A stretch of 64,000 bases of DNA from Humulus lupulus (taxonomy: Eukaryota > Streptophyta > Magnoliopsida > Rosales > Cannabaceae): the NCBI RefSeq assembly GCF_963169125.1, contig NC_084793.1, positions 216,592,652 to 216,656,651 on the forward strand, written 5' to 3'. Under the pieces are notes generated by a model. The model was not told the origin of the DNA and searched no databases. It worked only from the letters and a program-made list of their open reading frames with translations. A program made the translations under genes and the position numbers. Every line of letters begins with the position of its first letter. Positions within the stretch are counted from its first letter, which is position 1. This document shows positions 44,086 to 55,451 of this stretch, in pieces.

Positions 44086-44327
44086 GGCTCATGGATCGTA
44101 CATAAATATCTCCCTTTTACCAGGTCTTTGGTTCTTCCAACATACTTTAATTAATAAAATATAACTAAATCTAATATTACAACAATATGGCTATTATTCC
44201 GGGATATCTGAGAGATTCCCGCGCAGGTATGACCGATTCTTGTTGATGTCATTACTGGGATCTTTTGCATAGCCCTGCTCTGTTTAGTCGGTCCACACCA
44301 CACCCAGGAGGAAAACTGAAGGGCCAA

Positions 44328-44640
44328 ACACTTGACTAGTTGGCCAACACATGTCTGGTCGGCCAAACACTTGGCTGGTCGGACAAGCACATAAATGGGC
44401 GGACAAGCTCCTGACTGGGCGGACAATCATATGACTGGGCGGACAAGCACCTGACTGGACAGACAAGCACTTGACTGGGTGGACAAGCACCTGACTGGTC
44501 AGACAAGCACCTGACTGGGCAGACAAGCACTTGACTTGGTGGGCAAGCACCTGACTGATCTAACATGACACTTCTCTGGTCTAGCATGACACTTCTCTGG
44601 TCTAGCATGACACTTGATTGGTCAGTCAAAAATCTTCACC
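44328..44640. repeat. 20-bp minisatellite, about 12 units plus three related 21-bp units
   Basis: Unit CTGACTGGGCGGACAAGCAC with variants from 44328 to about 44567, then TCTAGCATGACACTTCTCTGG-like units to 44625. The period of 20 is not a multiple of three, yet the minus strand is open in all three frames across it, giving three overlapping Cys/Ser/Pro-rich frames (44151-44629) that repeat every 20 residues. I treat them as by-products. Confidence 0.85.
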
Positions 44641-44801
44641 AGTCAGAAAGAAATTCTATCAGATCGGTCAGATCACTTTATCACAACTCCGAAGAGCCAA
44701 TATATTTATTGACTATTAATGTGTCGTTCACGGACCATGTATTTCCACTTGTTACTTCTGATTGCCACGTCATCGAACTCCAATTTTTGGGGATAACACA
44801 G

Positions 44802-47769
44802 GTCATCAACCAAAATTTACTGGTGGAGCCCTCAGGCATTTATCTCGATCTAAAGTTAACCCCTATGACTATGCAAATGCACAAGGACTTAAAAAAAAAA
44901 GATTTCATAAACATGGTAAGATAATAGGTTAAGAGGAACAAAAAATAGATAAAAAATTAATAAACATGTACTAACACAGGTATATGAATATGTTGAGGAA
45001 AAATAACCTAGAACTAAACCTCAAGGCAATTGTCTCAGCTTAAAAGGACCACATAGAAAAGGCTCCAGGCATAAAATAAAATATATATGTAATAGGTCTC
45101 CCTTCATCCCTGAGCATGGGTAACTTGCCCCGGGGATGATACCTCTTCCTCCTCGGCCCCTATCGTAGCTCCAAAAGCCTTGAATGTATCTGCAGGCTAC
45201 TTTGATAATCGGTCTTGGAACTTGGTGAGGTTGCGCCCCCAAAATTCTGCGTCCAGGAACGAGAAATCCCCTTCATGGTTATATGCCTAGACCCAATTGA
45301 ACATTTCTTCTAAAGAGTTCTCTGCTTCAGCAGCGTCCTCCTTGGCCTTGGCCTCGACCTATGCAAGCTTCTGCTTAAGATTATTAACCTCTAATTGAAG
45401 CTAGTCCTACTGTTGAATTACCTTAAAGGCTTATGGTTTGGAAACTAGCTCATTCTCTTTCGAGGTCTTTAGGGCACTGTTGGCCTCGTCTTGGGAAGCC
45501 CTCATGGCATTGGCTTCCTCCAAGGAAACCTACACTTTCCCCAAGGTGGACATGGCCTCATCAACCTCAGCTTGGACCCGAGTGATGCCACAGATCTGAG
45601 CCATCCAAGACTACAAACAAAGGATAAAGAGGGGTTAGTTTTTGAAGGCATGGGAGGTGGAAGAAGAAGATCAGTATAACACTTATCGTCAGAGTCATCC
45701 CCAACACAAAGTCGAGGATGGTCATTGATGGTTGCAACTCAATAGCTTGCAACTCTTTGATGCTGACCACACTCGTGCGTTTCATCATAGGGCTCACAAT
45801 TTCCTAATATGAGCCGCGCAGAGTCTCTGGATATTTCTCCACCCTGAGGAAGGGCACTGGGGTAGTAACTGTTGGGGCATCGGTTTGGGCAACCTACGGG
45901 ATAGGAGTGGGGTCACAAAGATCTGGTGGAGGAGCTAGTAGGGTCATGACTACGATGGGTTAAGACTGCTTCTACTTCTAGGTGGAGCTGGCACCCTTGT
46001 CTTTTGTAGGAGACCCAGTGGCGGCTCCAGCTCTGGTAGTGGTTTTCTTCGATACCCTCAGCCTCTTTTCATGTGGTTCGGTTTTAAGGGATACTTTTAG
46101 ATTCATGTCTTCATCTGCAAAAGAAAAACAGAAAAGTTAGACCCAAGAAATGTTAGTCAAGATATCATAAAGCAAAGAGTAACAATACAAGAACCCTACC
46201 CTTCGAACTAGAGGAGAAAACTACTATGATCGGCTCTGGATTATGAATCGGGTTGGGTAAAACCTCTAACTCTTGGATTATCATAGGAGGGAAAGACTCT
46301 AGTATTATTAGAATTTGAGATCTACGTGATCCAGGCTTCTCGACTAGACTAGACTCGTGCTCGACCTGCCTAATACCCGTGGTAAAAACACCATGACACA
46401 GGGAAGGCCATGACCAAAGGTTTTTACCGTATTCTTCAAAAATAGTGGACCTAAAGTGCAAGGTATTAACTACCACTATAGTACATTCGGGGTAAATATG
46501 ATCGTGGTGTACGACCAATTGGTCAACACACTGAAGAAGGGTCACATTCAGGTCCGGATCTACCGGATGATGGCTCACGAGCTGCCTCAAATTAAATCAG
46601 ATTAGCCTAAAACTGGCAGCAAGTTGGTTCATTTCTCTATATGGATTACCTTGGCTGGAGGTGCCGACTGCTGCCCCCAATTCAGCATGGCCTTGACTAG
46701 AATTCTGATTATCTTCATAAGCTCTTCTTTTACGCACCAACTGTGCGACCTCCTCTTCATCATCAACCTCCTCAATGACTAAAAGGAGATCTAGGGGATG
46801 AGGGATCTCGGGGAGGGGGCCTCGGGATTTGATGGCCAGTGTCTAATCCTTGCAGATACGCTTGCAAGCCACCATGGTGGCATCATTCACCACCATCCGA
46901 AACTCTTTCTCCTCGGTGGGAGCACGAGCTGGAGTCTCATATTGACCTCCGAGGTTCTTGGAACGCTCTGTTTTCTTATATATATGTGCACAAAGTAACA
47001 ACTCCATCAGAATAAGTTTGAACTTGGTTAAGAAAGAATTCAGGTGCAAAGTTCAAGAAGTTGAGAAACTTACGAGAACAGTTGAGGTGAAATAAAGAAT
47101 TGGTCCTTATAGTCATTTTGATGGCTAGGGAGGTTGATGATATAGGTTGTGCTGAGAAATCTTGTGAGGTAGTAGATGCCATCACCTCAACCCTTTGACT
47201 CTTGATTGGCCTTGAGGTGAAATAAATACATAATATCGGTAGGAGTAGGGACATCCCACTCATACTTCAAAAATAAATACTTCAACCCTGCCAGGAGTCA
47301 ATACGAGTTCGGGGGAGTTAGAATGGTGTTAGTTCCACGTAGTTTAAAAAATCTACAAAGTACTGGTCCAAGAGAATGAAGGCACCTGCCTTCAGGTGCT
47401 CATCACTCCAAGCCCCAAGGTCGTCCTGGAGCGGGGTGCAATTTCGCTCTCCATCCAACGGAGGGTGGGTAACAAATACTTTGGAACCTGTCTTGATCCC
47501 GCGACTCAGTAAGATTTTGTTCACCTTGCCTTGAGTTTTTATATGAGATTTAATATGCACGACCTCAAAAAAGGTATCGAGGTCAACCACAACCTTCCTA
47601 TCCACCACTGGGCCAAAGTTAGGAATATGGGTCTCGGAGGTGACCTACTTATCGTTATTTTTGTTTTGAGTGGAGGAGCTCGCCACTGATTTCTTCTTCT
47701 TGTTGGTAATAATTTAGTTCGCCTGGCAACAAAGTGGCCTGTTAGAGGCGACCTAACATATAACCTCAT
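44802..47769 (-). pseudogene. Degenerate minus-strand gag-like region of a plant retroelement
   Basis: No intact frame. Readable pieces on the minus strand, in order: 47608-47318 with ERNCTPLQDDLGAWSDEHLK and LLDQYFVDFLNYVELTPF, a conserved patch in gag-like proteins of many non-autonomous plant LTR elements ('plant transposon protein' type); a Ser/Glu-rich middle (46843-47049: PTEEKEFRMVVNDATMV); 46590-46165 of unknown type; and a C-terminal coiled coil near 45330-45600 (VEAKAKEDAAEAENSLEEM) ending with NHEGDFSFLDAEFWG at about 45235-45290, the usual end of such proteins. Many stops. Probably belongs with LTR G. Confidence 0.5.
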
Positions 47770-48586
47770 TGTGACACGTGAAGTAAGGGAAACCTAGGGT
47801 TTTATATTCGATTTACTCGACCTAAGATACCTATGAGCTAGATTCTCACCTAATGCTAATTTGTGAGTTAATGCGTGGTTAGAAATCATGTGCCATAACC
47901 TCAGGAAACCCTGATACTTCAAGATTCGCGTGTCATACCTAGTACCTCATTGGAAAGCAGTTTAATGCAAAACTACTAAAGATACAGTGACCCTCAAGCT
48001 ACATAGAACTGGACCTAAAATACCCTCAAATCTTCAAATTCACATATTCAGACGTTCTTCTTTCAAACCCATAAATCACCCATTTTTTTGTGCATTATTT
48101 CTAATCAAATCTAGTACTATTGTTTTTGGCCTAACAAAAACCCACACAAAACTCAAACAGAACGAAAGTAAGACAAAGTACTGGAAAATTTCATAAAACT
48201 TGTTGAAAAATGAGAAAATGAAATTTGAACCAGGAATGATCATGCTTACAAATTAGTTTCTTGATTAATGAGTGAAGTAAGAACAAAAAGGGCTTGAAAA
48301 ATCTGAGTGTGAGGACCTAGGGATCTATGAGAAGCAAGGGATTCCAAAAAGTTTGAATGTTATAAGGAGATTAAAGGCAAAAGGAAAATTTTGAATGCAA
48401 AGGTGGTAAGGCTCAGGAGTGGCTCTCCTATTTATATGTAAACTTTCGTAATCGATATAGGCCACACAATTAGATCAATTCAAGATCCAAGGGCTTAAAT
48501 TAAATAAACCAAGTGGCTACAAAAGGTTGACCAGACAACTGACACAGTACTCGAAACTCGAACATGCGCTTATTACAGACGGACAC
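47770..48586 (-). other. Possible minus-strand leader or LTR, truncated
   Basis: No gene. On the minus strand a TATA-like ACATATAAATAGG at 48430-48446 is followed by a transcribed-looking leader. It does not match LTR G, so it is not that element's other LTR. Cut at 48586 by element D. Confidence 0.35.
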
Positions 48587-49150
48587 TGTAACGTCCCAAT
48601 TTCCCTAATAAGGCTTAGTGCCTTGATTAGGGGGCCAGGAGGGAAACAATGGATTTAATTGCATTATTATGTGATGATATGCATGATTATATGAATTATG
48701 TGGGTTATATTGTAATATGACTATATGGGAATGTTTAGGTGTATTAAGCATGCATGAGGGCATGTTACTTATTAGAAGGGCATTTTCATAATTTGGCCTA
48801 TTGAGGGCATATTTGTATATATGTGTGTGTGTGTGTGTGTGTGCATATTGATTAAGACCACATTATTATGTGGATACATTTGAGTTATTCGGCACGAGAC
48901 GATCCTAGGGAGCAAGTTAGTGGTTTAGTCACAATAGGGAGTAATACCCAGCTCGGGGCGGGCCATTGGGTATTGTGGGTAATTTGGAAAGTCACTGAGA
49001 CCCATTGTTGCGTGAGCCGTACTTTAAGAGAAATAACAATATATTGGGTTCAGTAGAATTATTTTGGGGAGATTTGGGTATAAAGCGGGATTACAGAGTG
49101 AAAATGACATTTTTGCCCTTATGGGGTGTTGAGAGAGAAGCAAGTTGAGT

Positions 49151-49166
49151 GGGGGGGGGGGGGGGG
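49151..49166. repeat. Poly-G run, 16 bases
   Basis: Uninterrupted G in LTR D, shortly before the likely transcription start. Confidence 0.9.
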
Positions 49167-50022
49167 CATTTTGGTCATTTTGGACCATTCGAATATAAGG
49201 GTATGCCTGAGTTAATTAACTCAGAAAAACACAAAATCTTACTCTTGTTCTCTCTCCTGTTCTCTCTCCCGTTCTCTCTTTAGGTTCATTAGCATTTTCG
49301 AAAGAAACTCAAGCTTTAGAGCTCGAATTCAACCGAGGTTAGAGTCATAATGATTATAGGGAAGATTAAAAGTTTTATAGCCTGGGAATTTAGCTGGAAA
49401 ACAGATTTATCAGAGGTAATTTGAGCTTTTATTTTTCTGAGTTTTGTCTTTCATAGTTTCTTAAGCTTTCATTGAATTGTATTGTTTTGGTGAGTTTTTC
49501 ATTCATTTGTGAGTTGGGTTTTGCTGCCTGTGATGTACTAATGATGTCTTGGAACTCAGTTATGGGTTTGATAGTGTTTTGGGGTGAATTTTAAGAAAAT
49601 TTGTTTGGAGAAAACATTTGAAAAACGGGGTTCGAGGAGTCGCATCGCGACCCTCATGAACTCAGAGGCTAGGGCAATTCCCAAAACAGCCATCACGCCG
49701 CAGCACTTGTTGAGTTGTGCTGCAGCTCCTGTCCAAAGAAAAAGAGGGTTGGGCTCTCTCACTTGAGGAGAATCGCGGTGCATGTGACGAGGCACCGCGG
49801 CTCAAAGTGGATATTTTTGTCAAGTTAGGTTTTGGGTGGCGGGAACTCAAACCTAAGTGCTCGGGGAGGATTCTACTACCCGATTTAGTAGAAATCGAGG
49901 TCCCGGAGACTCAGAATCCGTTAGGAAGTCTTTATTAACTCAATATTTATATATATCATTTATTATGGTTGTGACTAGGATCGTGCTTGGGGGTTGTTAA
50001 TTAACCTGTGCTTGGACTGAAG

Positions 50023-50736
50023 GTAAGAAAACTACACTTAATACATAATATATATGTGATTAGGGCTTGGCCCGGTTGTTAAATATAGGTTTGATTAGGG
50101 CTCGGACTCTTGTGAATGAGCATGATTATGATTGTGCCTATGATTGCTTCATTAAGCATGCTTGAATAATTTGTATGTGGATAATTGTTAAATGTTGTAT
50201 GCATGTTTGCATTATCTAATTGAAAAGCATTGACTTTTAAGTCAAGGGCGGCAGTAGCACGTTGAGTGTTGGTCGAAAGCATTGAATTATAAGACAAGGG
50301 CGGCAATAACTCGTTGAGCGCTAGCCGATATGGTTAGGCCTAATCAGGAGGGTGATATACGCTTGACCGACCCTATGGTCATTGGAAAATTAAAGCACTA
50401 GGTACGATGGGCCAGCTCTAAGGCTAGTTATACAGAGGATAGGGTAATGGGCCCCGGGGTGACTCTATAGTCCCATATCCTAGGGCAACATGTCCCAGTA
50501 TGACTTATTACTCATTTATTTAAGGCAACAGCTCCTTGGTGACTCTATGGTCAAGTATCTAGGGCGACGAGCCCTAGCGTGACACTGTAGTCACTTACCT
50601 GAATAAAATGCATGCATGAGTAGGGTTATTAATGCTAGGCATGCTTATTATGATTCTATGATATGTTGTTAACTGCTTATGATCATGGTTTAAGTTTTCT
50701 TGCCGATCCTCGGCTCACAGGTGCTTTGTGGTGCAG
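50023..50736 (+). other. Putative leader intron in LTR D
   Basis: Donor CTGAAG|GTAAGAAAAC at 50023, acceptor TGTGGTGCAG|GTAAGGCG ending at 50736; 714 bp, longer than in E and F. It contains three or four copies of a 'gggc(a/g)ac(a/g)agcccc..gtgactctatagtc' unit (50450-50600), which accounts for the extra length. Confidence 0.45.
50225..50310. repeat. Tandem repeat in LTR D, unit about 62 bp
   Basis: GAAAAGCATTGACTTTTAAG and GAAAGCATTGAATTATAAG, each followed by 'caagggcggcagta..cgttgag(t/c)g', at about 50222 and 50275. Confidence 0.7.
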
Positions 50737-51102
50737 GTAAGGCGAAAGGGAAGTGGGACCAGCCATGAGTTGGAGAGCTTTGGTGGTGACATGAACATAT
50801 GTTGCTGCCCGACCACCACGGCCGAGGTTTCTCAGAGGAAATAGGGTCAAACCCTATTTTGTCGCTTAGGTCATCTGGTTGTAACTTTTGAACTGTAATT
50901 AGCCTTGTAAACATTATATTGGGATCTCATGTACGAAAGTGAATATTTTAATGAGATGGTTATTCCTTTTTGACCAAAATCTTTAACCCTAATCTTTTAA
51001 TTACCTTTAGTTACACGTTTATGGCCAAGAGACTTGTTTAGAGAGTCTAACACTATTTAAAATACATAGTGTAACGGTCTTGGCTATCTAAGGCGTTACA
51101 AC

Positions 51103-51116
51103 TTGGAATCAGAGTA
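51103..51116 (+). other. Element D primer-binding site
   Basis: TTGGAATCAGAGTA two bases after the LTR end; equals the tRNA-Met type TTGGTATCAGAGC with changes. Confidence 0.6.
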
Positions 51117-51599
51117 TGCCATGGTTAAGGGTTTCTAAGGACTGGCTGAGCATGTAGACATGCCACTAAAGGAAAGCTCGACTCAAGGTTTGGTAACTAT
51201 GAATGTTGTTATGTGTTTAACTTCTTAAATAAGATATAAATGCCTTATATGCTTGCCCTATTAGGAAGCATGTGATATTCTGATAGGGTGTGGCCCTTGA
51301 TTATTGAATGATTGATAAAGACATGCTTATTAGCACTGATATTGCTTGTGAATGCAAGGGAAACACTTATTAGCATTGTTATATGTACATGTATGTCATG
51401 AAATGCTTATTAACACTGTTAAATGTTAAAGAAATACTTATCAACATTGCTATTTGTATTTACATGCCAACAAATTCTTATTAGCATCGTTGCTTATAAA
51501 TGTCAGGAAGTGCTTATTAGCACCATGTTTGAGTACGAATATGAACTGACATGCTTATTAGCATGATTATTGAATGTGAATGCTTGTTTGTTCGGTCTT
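51117..51599 (+). other. Element D untranslated leader
   Basis: No gene. Contains six or seven dispersed copies of 'cttattagca(c/t)' spaced 50-60 bp (51325-51560). Confidence 0.6.
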
Positions 51600-52968
51600 G
51601 GACTAAAGTTATTACTACCTAACTGGCCGAATTGATTACTACAGCAAGGTACAAGCTTGGAAGTGTGATTCAAGGGCAGTCAGATCTGCAAGCCAGCCAA
51701 GGAATACATGCTGAAAATGATAATCAGGGTTAGACCCCTCTGCCTGCTCCTAAGAACTAGCAGCAAGTGCTTACTGATATGTAAGCCAGGTTACTGAGGC
51801 AGGAAGAAGAGGTCCACTTTCTGAGACAGCAACAAGTTCCTACAGGGAACGTTCAGCTAGATGTACCACCTATGTTGGTGCCGACAGTATTACAGCCGGC
51901 AGAGGCTGGGAATTGATGTGAACCTTTCTATGAAAGGTTCAAGAAGCAGCACCCTCCAGTCTTTGAGGGTAGTGCAGATCTGACTAAGGCTGAATAGTGG
52001 ATGAGCATGGTTACCACTATCCTAGATTTCATAAGGGTAGTTGGTAATAAGAGGGTGGCCTGTGCCACCTTTATGTTTCAGGAGGATGCCCAAATCTGGT
52101 GGGAAGTGATATCCCAGACCAGGAACATGAATGACATGGTTTGCGAGGAGTTCATAATGGTATTCAATGAAAAGTACTATAATGATGCAGTTTGGGCTGC
52201 GAAGGCAAAAGAATTCAGTAAGCTGCTACAGGGAAACATGTCAGTGATAGAGTATGCACTGAGATTTGATAGATTAGCCAAGTTCACCGCAGATTTGGTA
52301 CCCACTGGTGGGACAAGGAATGAAATGTTCCTTTAGGGGCTACAACCTATGATATCATGTTTGCATTGCCACCGTGCCTGGAGTGACAACATATGGACAG
52401 GTGGTAGAGAAATCCCTTACGGCAGAGGACGCAAAGAACAAAATCTGGTGTAAGAATGCAGCCAAGAGGATGGGACCTCCATTTATGGGTTCAGGTATGG
52501 GCGGAGGCCCCAGTGACCAGAAAAGGAAGGCCCCAGATGCTTTTTCAACTCCAGACCTCGACAGGAGGCCACATGGTATACAGATAGGCCACCAGGGCAG
52601 CAATGAGGGCTAGAGGATTTACCAAGAGTGAGCTAGGAGTAGGAGGCGCCATGTGGGAGAGTGTCGATATTGTGCAGGATAGTGGGACATCTAAAGAAAG
52701 ATTATGCAAGAGCAAGAAAGGAGGAACCAAGGAAGGCGGACAACTTAGCTCCAGCTTGAGTGTTCGCATTGACTCAGGCAGAGGCTGAGGCTAGTCCCTC
52801 AGTAGTGACAGGTCAGATTTCTAGTGTTGAAACCTCTTATATTGTTTTGATTGATTCTGGTGCTACACACTCTTTTTTTTTTCTAGTAGGGTAATTCATA
52901 GACTGTTTATACCATGTGATTATTATACTATAGGATTCGGAACCTTACTGTCCACTGGGGAGTTAGTA
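51600..52968 (+). pseudogene. Element D gag-protease pseudogene, left part
   Basis: Gag domain at 51940-52336 (FYERFKKQHPPVFEGS-like start, then DAQIWWEVISQTRNMNDM, VIEYALRFDRLAKFTADLVP), then frameshift, basic linker, and a decayed knuckle (CRIVGHLKKDY; first Cys pair damaged). Protease VLIDSGATHSFF near 52844-52880. At 52968 the frame is cut by element E and resumes at 63474. Stops and frameshifts throughout. Confidence 0.8.
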
Positions 52969-54236
52969 GTGTAACGATCCAAAAATTACTAATAAGGCTT
53001 AAGGGCCTTAATTAGTGTGCCAGGAGGGCATAATTGGTAATTATGTGAATATATGATTTAATTCATGATTATATGACTACGAGGAAATGATTAAGTGCAT
53101 GTTTATGAGTATTGAATATGCATGTGGGCCCTGTTTTGCTTATAAGGGCATATTTGTAATTTTTGGCCCGTAGAGGGCATAAATGTAATTTTATGTGATT
53201 AATTGTTGAGACCACATTATTATGTGGATATATTTGCAGCATATGGTTCGAGACGGTCCTAGTGAGATGATTTGCGAAATAGTCACAGCGGGATTTATAC
53301 CCGGCTCGGGGGAGCCTGGGGGTATTTTGGGAATTTGGAGAATAATTTGGGAATTTTTAGACAATGGGTAAATAATTGGTGATTAACTAGATGATAGGAT
53401 TTAAGTGGTAAATAATAGGAACACTCAAGCAGCTAATGGGAACTGGGAGCAAAATGACTGAATTACCCTTTAGGCACTCTTGAAAAATTTAAATGGGTAG
53501 AGGGGCAAGTGAGTCATTTGGCTGTTAAAAGATATGTTCTGAATAAAGTAGAATAAAGAAGAAAGAGGTGGAACCTCCCTACTCTTTCTTGCTCACGTTC
53601 TCCTCTCAATTAGTTCAAAGGTTAGAAAGGGACAAGAAGGGAAAAAGCTTGGGTATTTGACTGGGATTTCTGAGCTAAGGTTGTAGGGCTGCAGAATTTT
53701 GGTTGGGAACTAGATTGGTTCTTGCTTGGGCAAAGCTGAAGAGAAGGCTTGTGGAGAGAATCCAGTTGAGGAATTTGGAGAACTTAGCCATTTTTGAGGT
53801 AAGGAGTCAAGACTTTAAGTTTGTTGAGTTTAGTTGAGTTAAATTCCTAAGTTCTTACCCTGGTTTTTATTGTGTTCTGGGTTTTGGGGAAAAGAGGTTT
53901 GATTTTTGGTGGTAGCTAGAGGGAAAGGAAGAATTGGTGGCTATTAGGGACAATCCAGAGGCTAGGATCGGAATCATCCAACTGAGGTAACCATTTTTGG
54001 CCCTTATTTGTTTTGAGTTTTCCAGTTTTAGATGGTGTTCTTGAGCTTCAAAGCTCAGTTTGATTTTTGTGTTTGATGAAGTTGTTAGGCAAGGTTTGGT
54101 GTTATGTGGGTGTTTTTGTTGAGCTATAGTGTATTGTAGGTTCAATTTTGAGTTTAGTTGAGGTTTGTATTGGATTTTTGGAGCTTTGGCTCGGGGAGGT
54201 TCGAAGAAAGAAAATTCATAAATTTGCATTTCTAGT

Positions 54237-54352
54237 ATCAGCGCTGTAGCGCTAGGTTGGGAGCGCTACAGCGCTAGGCTGTGTTTTCTGGGGGTTTTGG
54301 GTTTCTATCTATAGCACTGTAGCGCCCACCTTATAGCGATGTAGCGCTCCTT
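54237..54352. repeat. AGCGCT palindromic words in LTR E
   Basis: CTGTAGCGCTAGG, GGGAGCGCTACAGCGCTAGG, CTGTAGCGCCC and TGTAGCGCTCC in about 115 bp. The 3' LTR has the block at 62272-62385 with several words already mutated. Confidence 0.8.
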
Positions 54353-54596
54353 AGCCTCCTGAAATTGGTTTTTGGGTATTTTCTTAGGGTTTTCGCTTAG
54401 GGGCTTGAAGGACCGGTTCACCACCTCGTTTGGTGGAACTTGGGGTCCCAAGAGCGCGAGTGTAGTCCTGGAATTGTCCTTTGGAGTTTGAACTCATCAA
54501 AGTACCATTTATGGATTGGGACTAGGTTTATCGCCAAGGCTCGGAGCTAAGGGTCGTGCTCGGAACCGTTTCACTTTCTCCGCTTGGAAATTAAAG

Positions 54597-55076
54597 GTAA
54601 GAATACTGCACCCGATTGTGTGATTATGTTGGGACTAAGAGTTCCCTATGTATGTATGCAATGTTGCATGACGGTATTATGCCATGTGAACATGAAATAA
54701 ACGGCCTAAGAGTGTCGGAATTACTATTGGCGCACAAGGACGCGGCTCGGCCACTGGTAGCTGAGGTTAACAATATAATCACTGAGCTCGTCCTAAGTGA
54801 GCCGGAGTCAGTGGGTTAAATAGAGGGTGCGGCCTAAGGGCGTCGACCCTAGATATTGTATGATATGTTTATTGATGTTAATCTGATGATTATGGCATTT
54901 TTATTACATATTCTGTTAATTATTGGTTTGTTGACTAACATCACTGATTATGTGAACGATGTGGTCTATAGAGTGTTTGATTAATGATCTGTGAGTTATC
55001 TGATTACTATTATTGATTATGCTCTGTATTATAGTTTTCTTGATGGGCCTTAGCTCACGGGTACTACGTGGTGCAG
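54597..55076 (+). other. Putative leader intron in LTR E (5' copy)
   Basis: Donor TTAAAG|GTAAGAATAC at 54597, acceptor CGTGGTGCAG|GTAAAGGC ending at 55076; 480 bp. The 3' copy is 62629-63108, also 480 bp. Confidence 0.45.
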
Positions 55077-55439
55077 GTAAAGGCAAGCGTTTGATGGTTC
55101 AACCATGAGTTGGAGAGCTTTGGGGTCGAGGTGTGCATTGTCAGATGCTCTGCCACCACGGTCGAGGGATTGTACAGGGACGGAAACCTAAAATGTATAT
55201 TTTGCCATTAGAGTGGCCTTGTTTATTTATAACTTCTGGAATTTTTGTAAATATGTCTTTAAACCCTATTTTGGGATCCCATGTACTAAAGAAAATTATC
55301 TGTTTATGACCAAAATCTTTTAAACCTAACCTGTTTATGACTATAGGATCACGTTTTCATTTGAAAGACTTGATTAGCAAGTCCTGCACTATTTTAAACA
55401 CACAGTGTGACGGTCTTGGTTATCCAGGCCGTTACAACT

Positions 55440-55451
55440 TGGTATCAGAGC
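55440..55451 (+). other. Element E primer-binding site, tRNA-Met
   Basis: TGGTATCAGAGC, the exact complement expected for initiator tRNA-Met, three bases after the LTR end. Confidence 0.88.

Larger units (their letters stand above)
43737..44801 (-). mobile_element. Minus-strand LTR G with internal minisatellite
   Basis: Minus strand starts TGTGTTATCCCC (44801) and ends GTGGTCAACA (43737). TATA box at 44077-44085 (TATAAATAA), then a leader with AGAGAGTTTAGAGAG and AATTGGGGCTGAACCA, a layout common in Tat-type LTRs. It may be the 3' LTR of the degenerate minus-strand element to its right, or a solo LTR; flanking bases give no clear 5-bp duplication. Confidence 0.65.
48587..51100 (+). repeat. 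Element D 5' LTR
   Basis: Starts TGTAACGTCCC, ends GGCGTTACA, 2514 bp. Includes a GT microsatellite (about 48821-48842), a 16-G run (49151-49166), a CT-rich leader (49240-49282), GC-rich palindromic words (49625-49800), and a donor/acceptor pair. The small frames at 49556-49938 follow the GC-rich block and are not genes. Confidence 0.85.
52969..55436 (+). repeat. Element E 5' LTR
   Basis: Starts TGTAACGATCC, ends GCCGTTACA, 2468 bp. Contains AGCGCT words (54237-54352) and the donor/acceptor pair. The frames at 53867-54229 (minus) and 54616-54819 (plus, also present in the 3' LTR at 62648-62851 with changes) are conserved between the two LTRs only because the LTRs are copies. Confidence 0.92.

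Noticed and set aside
44151..44629. Three Cys-rich repeated minus-strand frames that could look like small secreted Cys-rich proteins
   Set aside because: They are the three phases of the same 20-bp minisatellite; no signal peptide and no start in a sensible context.
43737..44801. Plus-strand LTR or 3' LTR of Tat2
   Set aside because: It does not resemble the Tat2 5' LTR, and TATA box plus leader only make sense on the minus strand.
47770..48586. 5' LTR of the element ending in LTR G
   Set aside because: I could not find shared sequence with 43737-44801, so pairing is not supported.
54616..54819. 67-codon frame conserved at 62648-62851
   Set aside because: Conservation follows from both copies being the two LTRs of one element; the sequence belongs to the putative leader intron.
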